From NCBI GenBank assembly GCA_000169075.1, contig AAVT01000002.1, forward strand, positions 1 to 64,000: 64,000 nucleotides of DNA. The letters are read 5' to 3'. The position numbers and the translations under genes are program-made. The DNA comes from a marine gamma proteobacterium HTCC2143. GTDB lineage: Bacteria > Pseudomonadota > Gammaproteobacteria > Pseudomonadales > Dasaniaceae. A model generated the notes under the pieces. The model did not search any database, was not told where the DNA came from, and saw only the letters and a list, made by a program, of their open reading frames with translations. Positions 16,644 through 26,320 of this stretch are shown here, piece after piece (the first letter of the stretch is position 1; each line of letters begins with the position of its first letter).

Positions 16644-19613
16644 TTACATGCCCATTGAGTATGAGAATTCAACCCCAAACATACGCGGCAGAGTAGTACC
16701 GGCGCCGTTACGGAAGTTTTCTTCTTCGCTGTTGCGCAATACTTGCAAGATACCAACATCGTCAGTGATGTTGTTAACAAATGCGCCAATGCTCATGTTA
16801 CCTTCCTTTGAAGTCCAAGTTGCCCGGAAATCAACACGCGAGTAAGCTTCAGCCACTTCAGTTTTAGATTCAAACGCTGAGTAGTAAACTTCGTCAATCC
16901 AAGTATAAACGCCGAACACCTCTAGGTTAGAGCCACCTTCGAGTGGGAAGTTATAACTCGCCCAGCCAGTGAACTTACCTTCAGGTACTTGTAGTATCTG
17001 ATTACCCTTGATGTTCTGCTCTTGGTTTCCTTCGTTAGTCAAACCGCCAAACAGCGAGTCGGGTGAATCAAAGCCAGCTGTATCCTTGGCAAACAAGTCT
17101 TCAGTATACTCACTAGGGGTATAGCTGAAGTTACCGCCAAGAGTTAACTGATCAGTAGCCAACCACAACAGCTCTGCTTCGATACCCATGATCTCGGCCC
17201 CTGGTGCTTCCTGCACAGAGTTAGTTTGGCCACCGATACCGCTAACCTCTGTTACAACAGTGTGAATAGTTTCATAGTCGTAGAAGTAGGCTGACGCATT
17301 CAACTGAACCGTGTCATCCATAAACTGAGACTTGTAACCAATTTCCCAAGCGAGTAACTCTTCTGGATCATAAGCTGCTGTTTCACTGAAGAACACCAGA
17401 TTGTAACCACCTGAGCGATAACCCGAGGTTGCTGAGAAATACATTAAGGTATTGTCGTCAACATTCCAGTCGAGATTAATACGCCCGGTAAACTTCTCGT
17501 CAACACGGTTGTAAGGACGATATACACTCAACGCAAACGGTATACCACCGTTAGTGGCTAGTGGGGTAGGTGTAGGTTGTCCTTCAGCATCAAGTACCAC
17601 AGCACCGGTCGCATCAGTCACCAATCCGCCGTTAACCGCGTTTATTCCGACATTACCGCCGTATAAAGCTAGGAAGCTGTTATTGGGATCACCAGGATCG
17701 CCACCTGTTTCAGAATAACGGAACAGATTTTCTTCAGCGGTGACTTCATCTTTAGCGTAACGAATACCTGCGGTTAAAGTGAATGACTCATTGATGTCCC
17801 AAACGCCTTGTGTATACGCCGCAAAGGCCTCACGTTCGGTTTGAGTTGCATAAAGCAAGTCAGTGGCTCTGGTATTAGGGCCGTGTTTAACATCGAGATC
17901 AGCGTTAGTACCGTTATCTCCATACCATGCTGAAGTATAGAGGTTATCGTTACGCGAAGCGGGGAGGAGGCTTGCATTCGGATTATCTACTGCATAGTTG
18001 ACGGCACAGGATGGAGCCGGGTCGGCTACATTACAGCTGTTTTTTGCACTGTACAGGGTCGCCATTTCGCGGCCTTGAAACGCCAAGTTGCTGGCACTTA
18101 TACCTTCCAAACTTGGAGCTCCGATAAATGCTGCAGCGCCGGCAGATAACGCGGTGTTATCGACATAGGCATTCAGCAGACGGGCTTCATCCACGGATGA
18201 ATAAAAATCACCGCGTTGATCAATGGTGGCATCATAAAAGAAGATTCCCGATGTTACCGATAAGGTATCACTGAAGTTGTAGAACGCCTGAAACTCGTGG
18301 GAGGTATAGTCAGCTTCATGATTAACATAGAACTGGCGATCGTGAAATTCACTCGCTGTATTGTCATCATCAGTGGTGCGTTGATAAGAGAGCTGATTGT
18401 AACCATAAATGTACTTTAACTGTAAGTCTTCAGAGACATCCCAGTTTAAGGTCATTTGAGTGGCTCTTTGATCAAATATTTCCTGGTTTAAGCCATTAGT
18501 AGCCGCACAAACATCATCGCCTTTAATGTCGCCTGGGAATACACATTCGTTATATCGTGCAGCACTTTCAGGGGAGGTATAGTTAAAGCCGTCCAGTGAT
18601 GCCGCAGCATTCTGAGTCCCATTAAAATCGCCAAAGTCGACGCCGGCACGACTATTTTGAGCCACCACTAGCTCACCTGTGGCGGGGTCGGTGAAATTAT
18701 AAACTGGAGCACTCTGGACCCAGTAGTCGCGAGACAGCCCTTCGGAGATTGGTCTATTGGGATCACTCTGGTCGATAGCTCGAAAACCTGGTACCAGCGA
18801 AAATGTGTCGCGTTGGCCAAGGCCTTGCTCATTGGTAACTACCAAGCCGGCGCCATTAGCACCACCAAAAGAGCGGTCAATTTCCATATCGTTATGACGG
18901 AAGTCTATTGAGATATTATCAGCAACATCCCACTTCAAGGACAAGGCGATGTTTCGGGTACCAAGACCGTCGAGATCATCTCCATTACCAATTTCTTCGA
19001 TAACACCATCACGGTCACGCATGCTGAAATTTACGCGTGCTGCTAAGACATCCTCGATTAATGCACCTGAAGCCATACCGTAATATTCTTCAGTATTAAA
19101 GTTACCTAATACGCTCTTAAACGCCCACTCACTTTCGTAGGTAGGTTGCTTGTAGAGGATGTTGATTGCTCCACCAACTGCGTTACGACCGTAAAGCGTG
19201 CCCTGTGGACCACGTAATACTTCGACACGCTCCACATCCCAGAAAGTACCGGCTGTGGCTGTTAACAAATCTTCTGAATAAACACCATTTTGATACGTTG
19301 CTACACCGGGGTCTCCACCGAGTGCTCTAAAGTTACGTCCTACACCTCGAACCGTGGCATCGTAGGGCTGAATAGTCATAGCCGGTACGAAGTTTTGCAA
19401 ATCTTCCTGGTTCCGGATACCGAAATCATCCATGAAGTCGCCAGTGAACGCAGTAATAGAAATGGAAGTATCTTGAATAGATGCTTCTTTTCGTTCTGCG
19501 GTGATGATGACTTCTTCGATACTACGTTTGTCTTGCGCTATAGCAGTGGTACTGAAACTAGCGCATATAGCGCTCGCGATCAGCACGTTACTGCCGAGTC
19601 TTGATATCTTCAT
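16644..19613 (-). CDS. TonB-dependent outer membrane receptor (989 residues)
   Basis: Residues 1-26 are a signal peptide ending AIAQ. A TonB box-like stretch (IEEVIITAERK) follows at ~32-42, then a plug domain with RGVGRNFRALGGDPGV and VEVLRGPQGTLYGRNAVGGAIN. The remainder is a long beta-barrel with FTGRINLDWNVDDNTLMYFSATSGYRSGGYN-type strands and a terminal aromatic-containing strand ending in SMGM. This belongs to the large family-expanded receptors of marine gammaproteobacteria; the substrate is unknown. It is transcribed alone, with its own terminator and a candidate promoter. Confidence 0.94.
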   Translation of the reverse strand: MKISRLGSNVLIASAICASFSTTAIAQDKRSIEEVIITAERKEASIQDTSISITAFTGDFMDDFGIRNQEDLQNFVPAMTIQPYDATVRGVGRNFRALGGDPGVATYQNGVYSEDLLTATAGTFWDVERVEVLRGPQGTLYGRNAVGGAINILYKQPTYESEWAFKSVLGNFNTEEYYGMASGALIEDVLAARVNFSMRDRDGVIEEIGNGDDLDGLGTRNIALSLKWDVADNISIDFRHNDMEIDRSFGGANGAGLVVTNEQGLGQRDTFSLVPGFRAIDQSDPNRPISEGLSRDYWVQSAPVYNFTDPATGELVVAQNSRAGVDFGDFNGTQNAAASLDGFNYTSPESAARYNECVFPGDIKGDDVCAATNGLNQEIFDQRATQMTLNWDVSEDLQLKYIYGYNQLSYQRTTDDDNTASEFHDRQFYVNHEADYTSHEFQAFYNFSDTLSVTSGIFFYDATIDQRGDFYSSVDEARLLNAYVDNTALSAGAAAFIGAPSLEGISASNLAFQGREMATLYSAKNSCNVADPAPSCAVNYAVDNPNASLLPASRNDNLYTSAWYGDNGTNADLDVKHGPNTRATDLLYATQTEREAFAAYTQGVWDINESFTLTAGIRYAKDEVTAEENLFRYSETGGDPGDPNNSFLALYGGNVGINAVNGGLVTDATGAVVLDAEGQPTPTPLATNGGIPFALSVYRPYNRVDEKFTGRINLDWNVDDNTLMYFSATSGYRSGGYNLVFFSETAAYDPEELLAWEIGYKSQFMDDTVQLNASAYFYDYETIHTVVTEVSGIGGQTNSVQEAPGAEIMGIEAELLWLATDQLTLGGNFSYTPSEYTEDLFAKDTAGFDSPDSLFGGLTNEGNQEQNIKGNQILQVPEGKFTGWASYNFPLEGGSNLEVFGVYTWIDEVYYSAFESKTEVAEAYSRVDFRATWTSKEGNMSIGAFVNNITDDVGILQVLRNSEEENFRNGAGTTLPRMFGVEFSYSMGM

Positions 19614-19677
19614 AGGGGTAGAGCCTCGTGTCGTTCGTATTATTAGAATTTTATATTTTTCAGAATGAACGAAATGT

Positions 19678-19705
19678 AATCTACGCCGATTAACTCGAAG
19701 GTCAA
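19678..19705 (-). promoter_or_regulatory. Candidate sigma-70 promoter of the TonB-dependent receptor
   Basis: On the minus strand TTGACC (19705-19700) and TAGATT (19683-19678) are separated by 16 bp, about 65 bp before the receptor start codon. The -35 is good and the -10 moderate. Confidence 0.4.
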
Positions 19706-20161
19706 GTCTTTATTGTGATAAAAACAGTAATTTTTTGAACTAATTTACCCTTATGCATCGTACAATTTGGTGGCCTGATCATCTGCGAGGTCTTTTGTTG
19801 TCAAAATCCCAATTTAGCAGGCTGTTGAGGCTAACATTTTGGGCTTTTAAGAGCCGATAGAAGCAACAGATGTGCAAACTCTGGAGCTGAATGAGGATGC
19901 AGTGTGATTGTTAAATTCTACAAGATTTGTTCAAATAATCGCGCTAAAATCCCCGGGCACCACTGTTGATGGGCCACGTTAAAAAGTGATTGCTAACCTG
20001 CGGGGAATTAAAAATAAAGTGGGTGATACGTGGTGATGCTGTACTAACGGGAATCGCAATACGGGGTTAGTCGTACAACAGAGGGCGATGAATTCCCCTG
20101 TGTTATTTTTCTAAAAATTGCTAAAGCGTGCTAGAGAGCTGCCCTCAGCTGATGCTGGGAG
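19706..20161. other. Intergenic region, nothing recognised
   Basis: No convincing gene, RNA or repeat between the receptor promoter and the end of the carboxymuconolactone decarboxylase-like gene. No clear terminator is visible for the latter. Confidence 0.5.
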
Positions 20162-20734
20162 CTAGCCGTCTTTAAGCGCTGCGCTCCTCCATAGGTCACG
20201 GTAATCATAATCAGTCTGTAAAGCTAGGTTCAGGCGGTTGTAGGACCCAAAATCACTGACAACGTGAGTGAGCTGTACAATGCCTTTATCAGTCAGGCCG
20301 TTTTCACGCAGAGCGGCAATTTCGCTATCGTCGACACCGGCGGGATCACGGTTTACTTTGAGGGCATATTTTAAGATAGCGTTGAGGCGAGGTGATTCCA
20401 CCGCGGCGATGCCCATTTCCGCCAGTGTTGCTACATAGTCTTCTTCAGCGCCCAAACCATAGTTTAAAATGGTGCAAAAAGCGGCGGTGCAATATGCGCA
20501 ACCGTTGTCTTTAGAGACTAAGATGCCAACATGCTGAATTTCTGTCATATCTAGCTCGCCTGCTTCCCACAATATTTTTGTCGCACCGAGCTTGGCGGGG
20601 AAGTATTCAGGAAAGTTCATCTCGACAAAAAAATGGTTGGGTACTGAACCTTCCATTTGCGTGACCCATTCGAAAATACCCGCTACCGCGGGATCATCGA
20701 TAGTGTCAGGCTTGATTATTTTAACTCTGGCCAT
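20162..20734 (-). CDS. Carboxymuconolactone decarboxylase / AhpD-like family protein
   Basis: A 190-residue all-helical protein with the CxxC pair C79-A-Y-C82 inside EIQHVGILVSKDNGCAYC, as in AhpD-like peroxidase-type members of the family; a histidine precedes the pair. AAGGAG lies 7 bases before the ATG. The gene starts 22 bp after the stop of the second receptor, so they are probably in one transcript (trpB2-like gene, receptor, this gene). A redox or ring-opening role in breakdown of the imported compound is conceivable but not shown. Confidence 0.83.
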   Translation of the reverse strand: MARVKIIKPDTIDDPAVAGIFEWVTQMEGSVPNHFFVEMNFPEYFPAKLGATKILWEAGELDMTEIQHVGILVSKDNGCAYCTAAFCTILNYGLGAEEDYVATLAEMGIAAVESPRLNAILKYALKVNRDPAGVDDSEIAALRENGLTDKGIVQLTHVVSDFGSYNRLNLALQTDYDYRDLWRSAALKDG

Positions 20735-20756
20735 GGGTTGCTCCTTTACTGCGGCT

Positions 20757-23153
20757 CTAGAATGACTGACGCAGTTCTAATAACCATTGCTGACCGCGAT
20801 CGAAACTGCCCTCGAATGACTGAAAGGCTGTGCCATAAACACCAGTGACCAAATACTCTTCATCAGTGAGATTACGCCCGGAGAGTGTTGCAGTTAAGTC
20901 ACCGTTATTATTGGTCCAGCGTGCGCTTGCGCCCCAAAGATCATAGGCATCTGTTTTTAGCAGTTCGGTGTTGTAGGCGTCGTTGTAGGTATCATCGCGG
21001 AAGCTCCAGTCAACGCGAATCACCACTATGCCTGCATCGGTGAGAGCAAATTCTTTTGACACACCCAGCGAGCCGGAGGTTTCTGGCACCCTCTCAAACT
21101 CAAAGTTTTTACCAATCAGCGTCAAGTTCGTTTCGATTTCGTCGTACTGTGCGTCCAGATAGGAAAAGCTGCCCTCAATGAGCCAGCCATTACCGGGCGC
21201 GGCCTGCACTTCTAATTCGAAACCATTAATTGAAGCTTCGCCAATGTTCTCTGTGACCGGCGCCACGCTGTTAAAGACCTGCACTTGTAAATCTTCATAA
21301 TCGGTATGAAATACAGCGCCATTCACGCGCACTTTGCCATCCATTAATGTGGATTTGAAACCCAATTCATAAACAGTCACAAATTCTGGCTCGTAGGTGG
21401 GAATCAGGTCAATATCCGGCGTTCCTGGAGGTGCGGTGAATCCTGCCACCACGGGAGGAAATACACGTTGGGTAAAACCTCCTGATTTGAAGCCTTCAGA
21501 ATAGGTAGCGTAAAGCATGACGTCGTCGCTTACATCGAAGGACAGGTTTGCCATCGGCGTAAATTCGCTTATTTCGATTTCTTTTTCAATGTTGGGTAGG
21601 ATCAACGAGCCCGCTTGTAAAAAAGGTGCGTCCAGTGCCGCTAAGGGATTGCCCGGAGGAACTTGTCCGCTTATACCTGCGTAATAGTTTTCATAAATTA
21701 CCTGATCAGGCTGAAACATCTTTGTTTCGTCGGTATAACGGCCGCCGACGGTCAAATGTAGCTGTTCGGAAATGTCTAAGGTGAACTGCGCAAATGCCGC
21801 CCATGCCTCGTTGTCGAAGCCGCCGCCAGAACGGAAATTGGAAATGGTAAAGTCAAGCTCGTTTTCGTTGTTACCGTCTTCTGAGAAGTAGTAGGCGCCG
21901 AGAATCCAGTTAAAATTACTGCCGTTGCCCAGCAGTTGCAGTTCTTGGGTAAATTGCTCCTGTTCTAAGTTGTCATAAAACTGTGAGATCCGGTGTGGCG
22001 AGTGGTCGCCGTCACGAGCAAATTCAGACTCTAGATCACGCCAAGCGGTTATCGATTTCAGCGTGAGCGTGTCTGAATATTCATATTCAACTGTAGCAGA
22101 GAGTCCCAAAATATCGGTGTCTGATTTTGTCGGTGCCGTACCTTGGTTGTCGCCATCGCGGCCCACATAGCGATTGTCATAGCAGTTTGCTGAGGCTGGG
22201 TTAGAGGTGACGCCGTTGCCAGCAGCATCGGTGGCAGCACAGGGCATACCTGGGCCAAGCGCCGCGGTGGTGACGTTGTGAATGAATGCCTGAGGTGGCG
22301 GTACGGAAGCAACAAGGCCATTGAGTTGACTCAAGTCAGTAAAGTCTATGCCCAGAAGCTCCATAGCAGGACCATTCTCTCTATCCCTAGTTGCGTCTGC
22401 TGAGATATCAACACGCAAACGATCGCTGGGTAGCCATGCAAAAGCGACTCTGCCGGTGAGCGTGTCGTCGTCGCCAAGGTCGGTACCGTCGGTTCTTTCG
22501 ACGTGACCATCTTGCTTAAACGAGGCGAAAGACGCACGGGCAGCAAAGGTGTCAGACAGCGGTATCATCACCGAGCCCGTTAAGTTAAATCGGTTGTCTG
22601 TGCCCACTGCCGTTGAAATATCGCCTTCGAGATCGCCGCTGGGGTCAGGCTTTATGGTGGTGATATTGATCGCGCCACCAATAGTGTTGCGCCCAAATAG
22701 CGTACCCTGCGGGCCTCGTAGTACTTCCAATTGCTCGATATCAAGAAGATCGAGAATGCCGCCGACGGACCGTGCGATATAGACGCCATCCAAATACATA
22801 CCGACACCAGGCTCCGTCGTAGGTAAGAAGTCTTTTTGTCCAACGCCACGCAGGAAAATGGCAGCAGAATTCGATGAGCCACCAAATGCTGGATTATTTT
22901 CCAGTGTTAGGCTGGGCACAAAGCTGGCGATGTCGGTGAGCTTAGTTGCGCCGCGATAGGCAAGACTGTCGCCGGTAAACGCTGAGATAGCAATCGGCGC
23001 GCTCTGTAGTCCTTCTTCCCGGCGCCTAGCTGTTACCGTTACTTCTTCGAGTATCAGGCTGGGTCCGTCTGTCGCTGGCTGTGCGAACGTGCCCGGAGCA
23101 ATTATTGCAAAGGCAAGTGGGAGGAGGGCGGCGCGACTATTTTGCTTGTTCAT
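20757..23153 (-). CDS. TonB-dependent outer membrane receptor (798 residues)
   Basis: The signal peptide ends TFAQ at ~25. LILEEVTVTARRREE is the TonB-box region, and the plug contains FLRGVGQKDF, PGVGMYLDGVYIARS and LEVLRGPQGTLFGRNTIGGAIN. The barrel ends with the consensus C-terminal strand WLLELRQSF, whose final phenylalanine is recognised by the Bam machinery. It is flanked by a TrpB-like enzyme upstream (72 bp) and an AhpD-like protein downstream (22 bp), which suggests import of an indole-like or amino-acid-derived compound; this is inference. Confidence 0.94.
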   Translation of the reverse strand: MNKQNSRAALLPLAFAIIAPGTFAQPATDGPSLILEEVTVTARRREEGLQSAPIAISAFTGDSLAYRGATKLTDIASFVPSLTLENNPAFGGSSNSAAIFLRGVGQKDFLPTTEPGVGMYLDGVYIARSVGGILDLLDIEQLEVLRGPQGTLFGRNTIGGAINITTIKPDPSGDLEGDISTAVGTDNRFNLTGSVMIPLSDTFAARASFASFKQDGHVERTDGTDLGDDDTLTGRVAFAWLPSDRLRVDISADATRDRENGPAMELLGIDFTDLSQLNGLVASVPPPQAFIHNVTTAALGPGMPCAATDAAGNGVTSNPASANCYDNRYVGRDGDNQGTAPTKSDTDILGLSATVEYEYSDTLTLKSITAWRDLESEFARDGDHSPHRISQFYDNLEQEQFTQELQLLGNGSNFNWILGAYYFSEDGNNENELDFTISNFRSGGGFDNEAWAAFAQFTLDISEQLHLTVGGRYTDETKMFQPDQVIYENYYAGISGQVPPGNPLAALDAPFLQAGSLILPNIEKEIEISEFTPMANLSFDVSDDVMLYATYSEGFKSGGFTQRVFPPVVAGFTAPPGTPDIDLIPTYEPEFVTVYELGFKSTLMDGKVRVNGAVFHTDYEDLQVQVFNSVAPVTENIGEASINGFELEVQAAPGNGWLIEGSFSYLDAQYDEIETNLTLIGKNFEFERVPETSGSLGVSKEFALTDAGIVVIRVDWSFRDDTYNDAYNTELLKTDAYDLWGASARWTNNNGDLTATLSGRNLTDEEYLVTGVYGTAFQSFEGSFDRGQQWLLELRQSF

Positions 23154-23225
23154 TTAAATTCTCTGCGGTTGTTGTCTGTTTTTTTGGGGCAATCTTTTTA
23201 TTAAATCACCATTCTCAATTGCCGG

Positions 23226-24587
23226 CTATGCCAATACAGGTACGCTTTTCATAGCCTCAGCGATAGCCTCATCAGAAAGTTCTAAATCAACCATCTCTCC
23301 TCGCATGTATTTATCATACGAAGCCATGTCAAAATGCCCGTGACCACACAGCGCTGTAAGAATCACTTTTTCTTCGCCGCTTTCTTTGCAAGCGAGTGCT
23401 TCGCGGATGGCAGCGGCGATAGCGTGTGTGGGTTCAGGTGCAGGCACAATACCTTCTGAGCGTGCAAACTGCAGCGCGCCGGCAAAGCACTCTGTTTGTG
23501 GTATAGCGATAGCTTCAACTAAGCCTAAATCGTAAACATGTGATACCAATGGAGCCATGCCGTGATAGCGCAGCCCTCCAGCATGGATTGGCTCAGGTAT
23601 AAAAGAGTGTCCCAGCGTATGCATTTTCATCAGTGGAGTGAGGCCTGCAGTATCGCCAAAATCATAGCGAAACTCCCCTTTGGTTAGTGTTGGACATGCA
23701 GTCGGTTCTACGCAGCGAATAGTGGGATTCATTCTTCCTGCCAGCTTTTCACGTAGGAACGGAAAGGCTAGACCGCCAAAGTTTGAGCCTCCACCGGTGC
23801 AGCCGACCAGCACGTCGGGAACTTCACCGACTTTTGCGAGTTGCAATAGTGCCTCTTCACCAATAATAGTTTGATGCAGTAATACATGATTAAGTACGCT
23901 GCCCAATGCATAGCGAATTTCGTCGCTCTTGACCGCTTCACTAACAGCTTCAGAAATGGCGATCCCCAAGGAGCCGGGGTGGTTCGGGTTTTCGGCAAGT
24001 AATGAGCGGCCAAAGTCGGTGACATCCGAGGGGCTGGGGTGTACTTTGCCGCCCCATACTTCCATCATTGTGCGACGATGCGGCTTTGCATTGTAAGAAG
24101 CAGCGACCTGCCAAATTTCACATTCGAGCCCAAATTGCGCACAGGCAAAGGCCAGTGAACTACCCCATTGGCCAGCGCCAGTTTCGGTGGTGAGTTTTTT
24201 TATGCCTTCCAATGCATTGTAATAGACCTGAGGCACCGCTGTGTTGGGTTTGTGTGAGCCAGCTGGGCTAACGCCTTCATATTTGTAGAAAATCTTTGCC
24301 GGGGTATCGAGCAGTTTTTCGAGTCTACGGGCTCTGAAAAGTGGGCTGGGTCGCCATAGACGGTATACATCTAATACTTCTCCCGGAATGTCGATGTAGC
24401 GTTCTGTGCTCATTTCCTGTTCGATCAGTGCTTTGGGAAATAGCGCGGCGAAGTCGTCGGCCGTAGCGGGCTGCATAGTGCCAGGATGCAGTTGCGGTGG
24501 AGGCGGTACGGGGAGGTCTGGAACCACATTATACCATTGGGTAGGCATTTCATTTTCGTCCAACAGGATTTTAGTGTAGTCGCTCAT
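23226..24587 (-). CDS. Stand-alone tryptophan synthase beta-like enzyme (TrpB2 type)
   Basis: PLP enzyme of the TrpB2 class (453 residues; classical TrpB is about 400). The Schiff-base lysine is K113 in [11 protein letters not shown], and the phosphate-binding loop is [11 protein letters not shown]. The extended N-terminus with [15 protein letters not shown], and the segment [21 protein letters not shown], mark TrpB2. No trpA or other trp gene is near, so it may condense indole with serine, or act on another substrate, without an alpha subunit. It is the first gene of the receptor cluster; AGGG precedes the ATG. Confidence 0.92.
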   Translation of the reverse strand: MSDYTKILLDENEMPTQWYNVVPDLPVPPPPQLHPGTMQPATADDFAALFPKALIEQEMSTERYIDIPGEVLDVYRLWRPSPLFRARRLEKLLDTPAKIFYKYEGVSPAGSHKPNTAVPQVYYNALEGIKKLTTETGAGQWGSSLAFACAQFGLECEIWQVAASYNAKPHRRTMMEVWGGKVHPSPSDVTDFGRSLLAENPNHPGSLGIAISEAVSEAVKSDEIRYALGSVLNHVLLHQTIIGEEALLQLAKVGEVPDVLVGCTGGGSNFGGLAFPFLREKLAGRMNPTIRCVEPTACPTLTKGEFRYDFGDTAGLTPLMKMHTLGHSFIPEPIHAGGLRYHGMAPLVSHVYDLGLVEAIAIPQTECFAGALQFARSEGIVPAPEPTHAIAAAIREALACKESGEEKVILTALCGHGHFDMASYDKYMRGEMVDLELSDEAIAEAMKSVPVLA

Positions 24588-24950
24588 TCCGGGCCCTTGT
24601 CAGTTAAGAATTTATCGGAGCGTATGATAGCAAGTTTAAGCGTTATAAACAGTATCTGGTAAAGCTAATCTAGTTTGGGCAATTGGGCCGGCGTAAAAGC
24701 CAGATTTCCCGGGGGTTGATTAACGAGTTGTTATAGGACTGGAGCGGGTGTTTGTTATTTTTAGATCAAAATTTTCTGCGGTATTCTAGGCTTGGTGATA
24801 GTTGCACTGCTGAAAAGTTCTTCTGTGATGTACATGCAGGGTCTTTAGTGAAATGGGTGTGACTGGATCGGCGCAAAGGCTATCTATGCCGAGTCTAACC
24901 TTCAAAAAATTGTTTCACTGGGAGGGCACTGTCTTAACGTACTAAAGATA
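24588..24950. other. Intergenic region, nothing recognised
   Basis: This 363-bp stretch contains the upstream region of the TrpB2-like gene and the 3' flank of tRNA-His. No gene or clear terminator is seen. Confidence 0.5.
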
Positions 24951-25027
24951 TGGGGTGGACGACGGGGATTGAACCCGCGACCACAGGAATCACAATCCTG
25001 CGCTCTACCAACTGAGCTACGCCCACC
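24951..25027 (-). tRNA. tRNA-His (anticodon GTG)
   Basis: Cloverleaf with acceptor GTGGGCG / CGTCCAC and an encoded CCA. The anticodon loop TTGTGAT reads histidine codons. A G at 25027 (minus strand) pairs with discriminator C, the G-1:C73 pair diagnostic of tRNA-His. Confidence 0.96.
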
Positions 25028-25043
25028 ATAAACCATTAGAAAT

Positions 25044-25120
25044 TGGTCGGGGTAGAGAGATTCGAACTCCCGACATCCTGCTCCCAAAGCAGGCGCGCTA
25101 CCAGACTGCGCTATACCCCG
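25044..25120 (-). tRNA. tRNA-Pro (anticodon TGG)
   Basis: A 77-nt cloverleaf with acceptor CGGGGTA / TACCCCG and encoded CCA. The anticodon loop TTTGGGA gives anticodon TGG, and the T loop is GTTCGAATC. It is separated from tRNA-His by 16 bp on the same strand; the two are probably one transcript. Confidence 0.96.
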
Positions 25121-25311
25121 AATTCGCTGACATGATTACAGCGGAAACGCTGCGTCAAACGAGGAGCGCATAATACTCACCGAACCCCCTCCCGTCAACG
25201 CTAAATCGCGAGTTCCAGTTAACAAAATTTTTACCGCTCGGGCTATGTTCCCAAGTCGGAGTACATGAGAGAATACCGGTCGTTTTTTATCAACTTAGGA
25301 ATATAGAAGGT

Positions 25312-26157
25312 ATGTCTGCACTGGTACTCGATGGCAAAGCGCTAGCAGCGCAATGGGAACAACAGTTGACTGAGCGCGTTGATGCATTGCGCGCTAAGTC
25401 TGGCGGTAAGACGCCTATCCTTGCGACAATTCTTGTGGGTGCTGATCCAGCTTCAGCAACCTACGTTAAAATGAAGGGTAATGCCTGCCGTCGTATTGGT
25501 ATGGAGTCACTGGCGGTTGAAATGAATGCGGAAACCACCACCGAAGAGTTATTGGCAAGGATTGAACAGTTAAATGATGACCCCAATGTTCACGGTATAT
25601 TGCTCCAGCACCCGGTACCCCCGCAAGTTGATGAGCGCGCCTGTTTTGATGCAATAGCGCTGTCAAAAGACGTTGATGGAGTCACCTGCCTCGGTTATGG
25701 GCGAATGGCGATGGGTGAAGAAGCTTACGGCTGCGCAACCCCCAAAGGTATTATGAGAATATTAGAACACTACAAAATAGAGATAGAAGGCAAGCATGCG
25801 GTTGTAGTAGGTCGAAGCCCTATTCTTGGTAAGCCTATGTCGGCAATGTTGTTGGAGGCCAATGCGACAGTAACTACGTGTCACTCCCGCACGCAAAATT
25901 TGGCGGAATTAGTGAGGCAGGCTGATATTATTGTTGGCGCGGTCGGTAAACCAGAATTCATCAAGAGCGACTGGATAAAAGATGGTGCCGTTGTTGTGGA
26001 TGCGGGATATCACCCTGGAGGCCTCGGTGATATCGAGTTGGCTGGTGTTAAAGATCGCTGTGCGGCCTACACGCCGGTTCCGGGCGGTGTGGGACCGATG
26101 ACGATCAACACGCTAATTTTTCAGACGGTCGCGTCCGGAGAGAAATCGTTGGCTTAA
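25312..26157 (+). CDS. folD: Methylene-THF dehydrogenase/cyclohydrolase, divergent FolD
   Basis: Interconverts 5,10-methylene-THF and 10-formyl-THF. The 281 residues include [14 protein letters not shown] with the catalytic Tyr and Lys, [12 protein letters not shown], and the NADP loop [16 protein letters not shown], ending [15 protein letters not shown]. In place of the usual gammaproteobacterial KDVDGFHPxNVGRL and PCTPKG it has [14 protein letters not shown] and CATPKGIM, a variant known from clostridial and some other FolDs. It may be a second FolD or one acquired by transfer. ATG start. Confidence 0.93.
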   Translation: MSALVLDGKALAAQWEQQLTERVDALRAKSGGKTPILATILVGADPASATYVKMKGNACRRIGMESLAVEMNAETTTEELLARIEQLNDDPNVHGILLQHPVPPQVDERACFDAIALSKDVDGVTCLGYGRMAMGEEAYGCATPKGIMRILEHYKIEIEGKHAVVVGRSPILGKPMSAMLLEANATVTTCHSRTQNLAELVRQADIIVGAVGKPEFIKSDWIKDGAVVVDAGYHPGGLGDIELAGVKDRCAAYTPVPGGVGPMTINTLIFQTVASGEKSLA

Positions 26158-26266
26158 CGCCAGCAGTTTGACCGATCAGACCATTAGGCACAAAAGCAGC
26201 GTTTGTCGTCGTTGTCGCTTAAAGGTTGGGGACGACGACCTGAGTGCCAGTTTTCCAAGCGCAGGT

Positions 26267-26305
26267 GAATGAATAGAGCAGCACTCACTGCCGATCTATT
26301 CATTC
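26267..26305. terminator. Stem-loop between convergent folD and leuA
   Basis: Outer arms GAATGAATAGA / TCTATTCATTC (11 bp, perfect) enclose an inner GCAG / CTGC stem. It sits between the 3' ends of folD and leuA. There is no T-run beyond it, so it may stabilise or process 3' ends rather than terminate. Confidence 0.45.
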
Positions 26306-26320
26306 GGTGTTTGTCGCACT

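Noticed and set aside
24951..26157. Integrated element at the tRNA-His/tRNA-Pro pair
   Set aside because: No integrase, no repeated tRNA 3' end and only core genes nearby.
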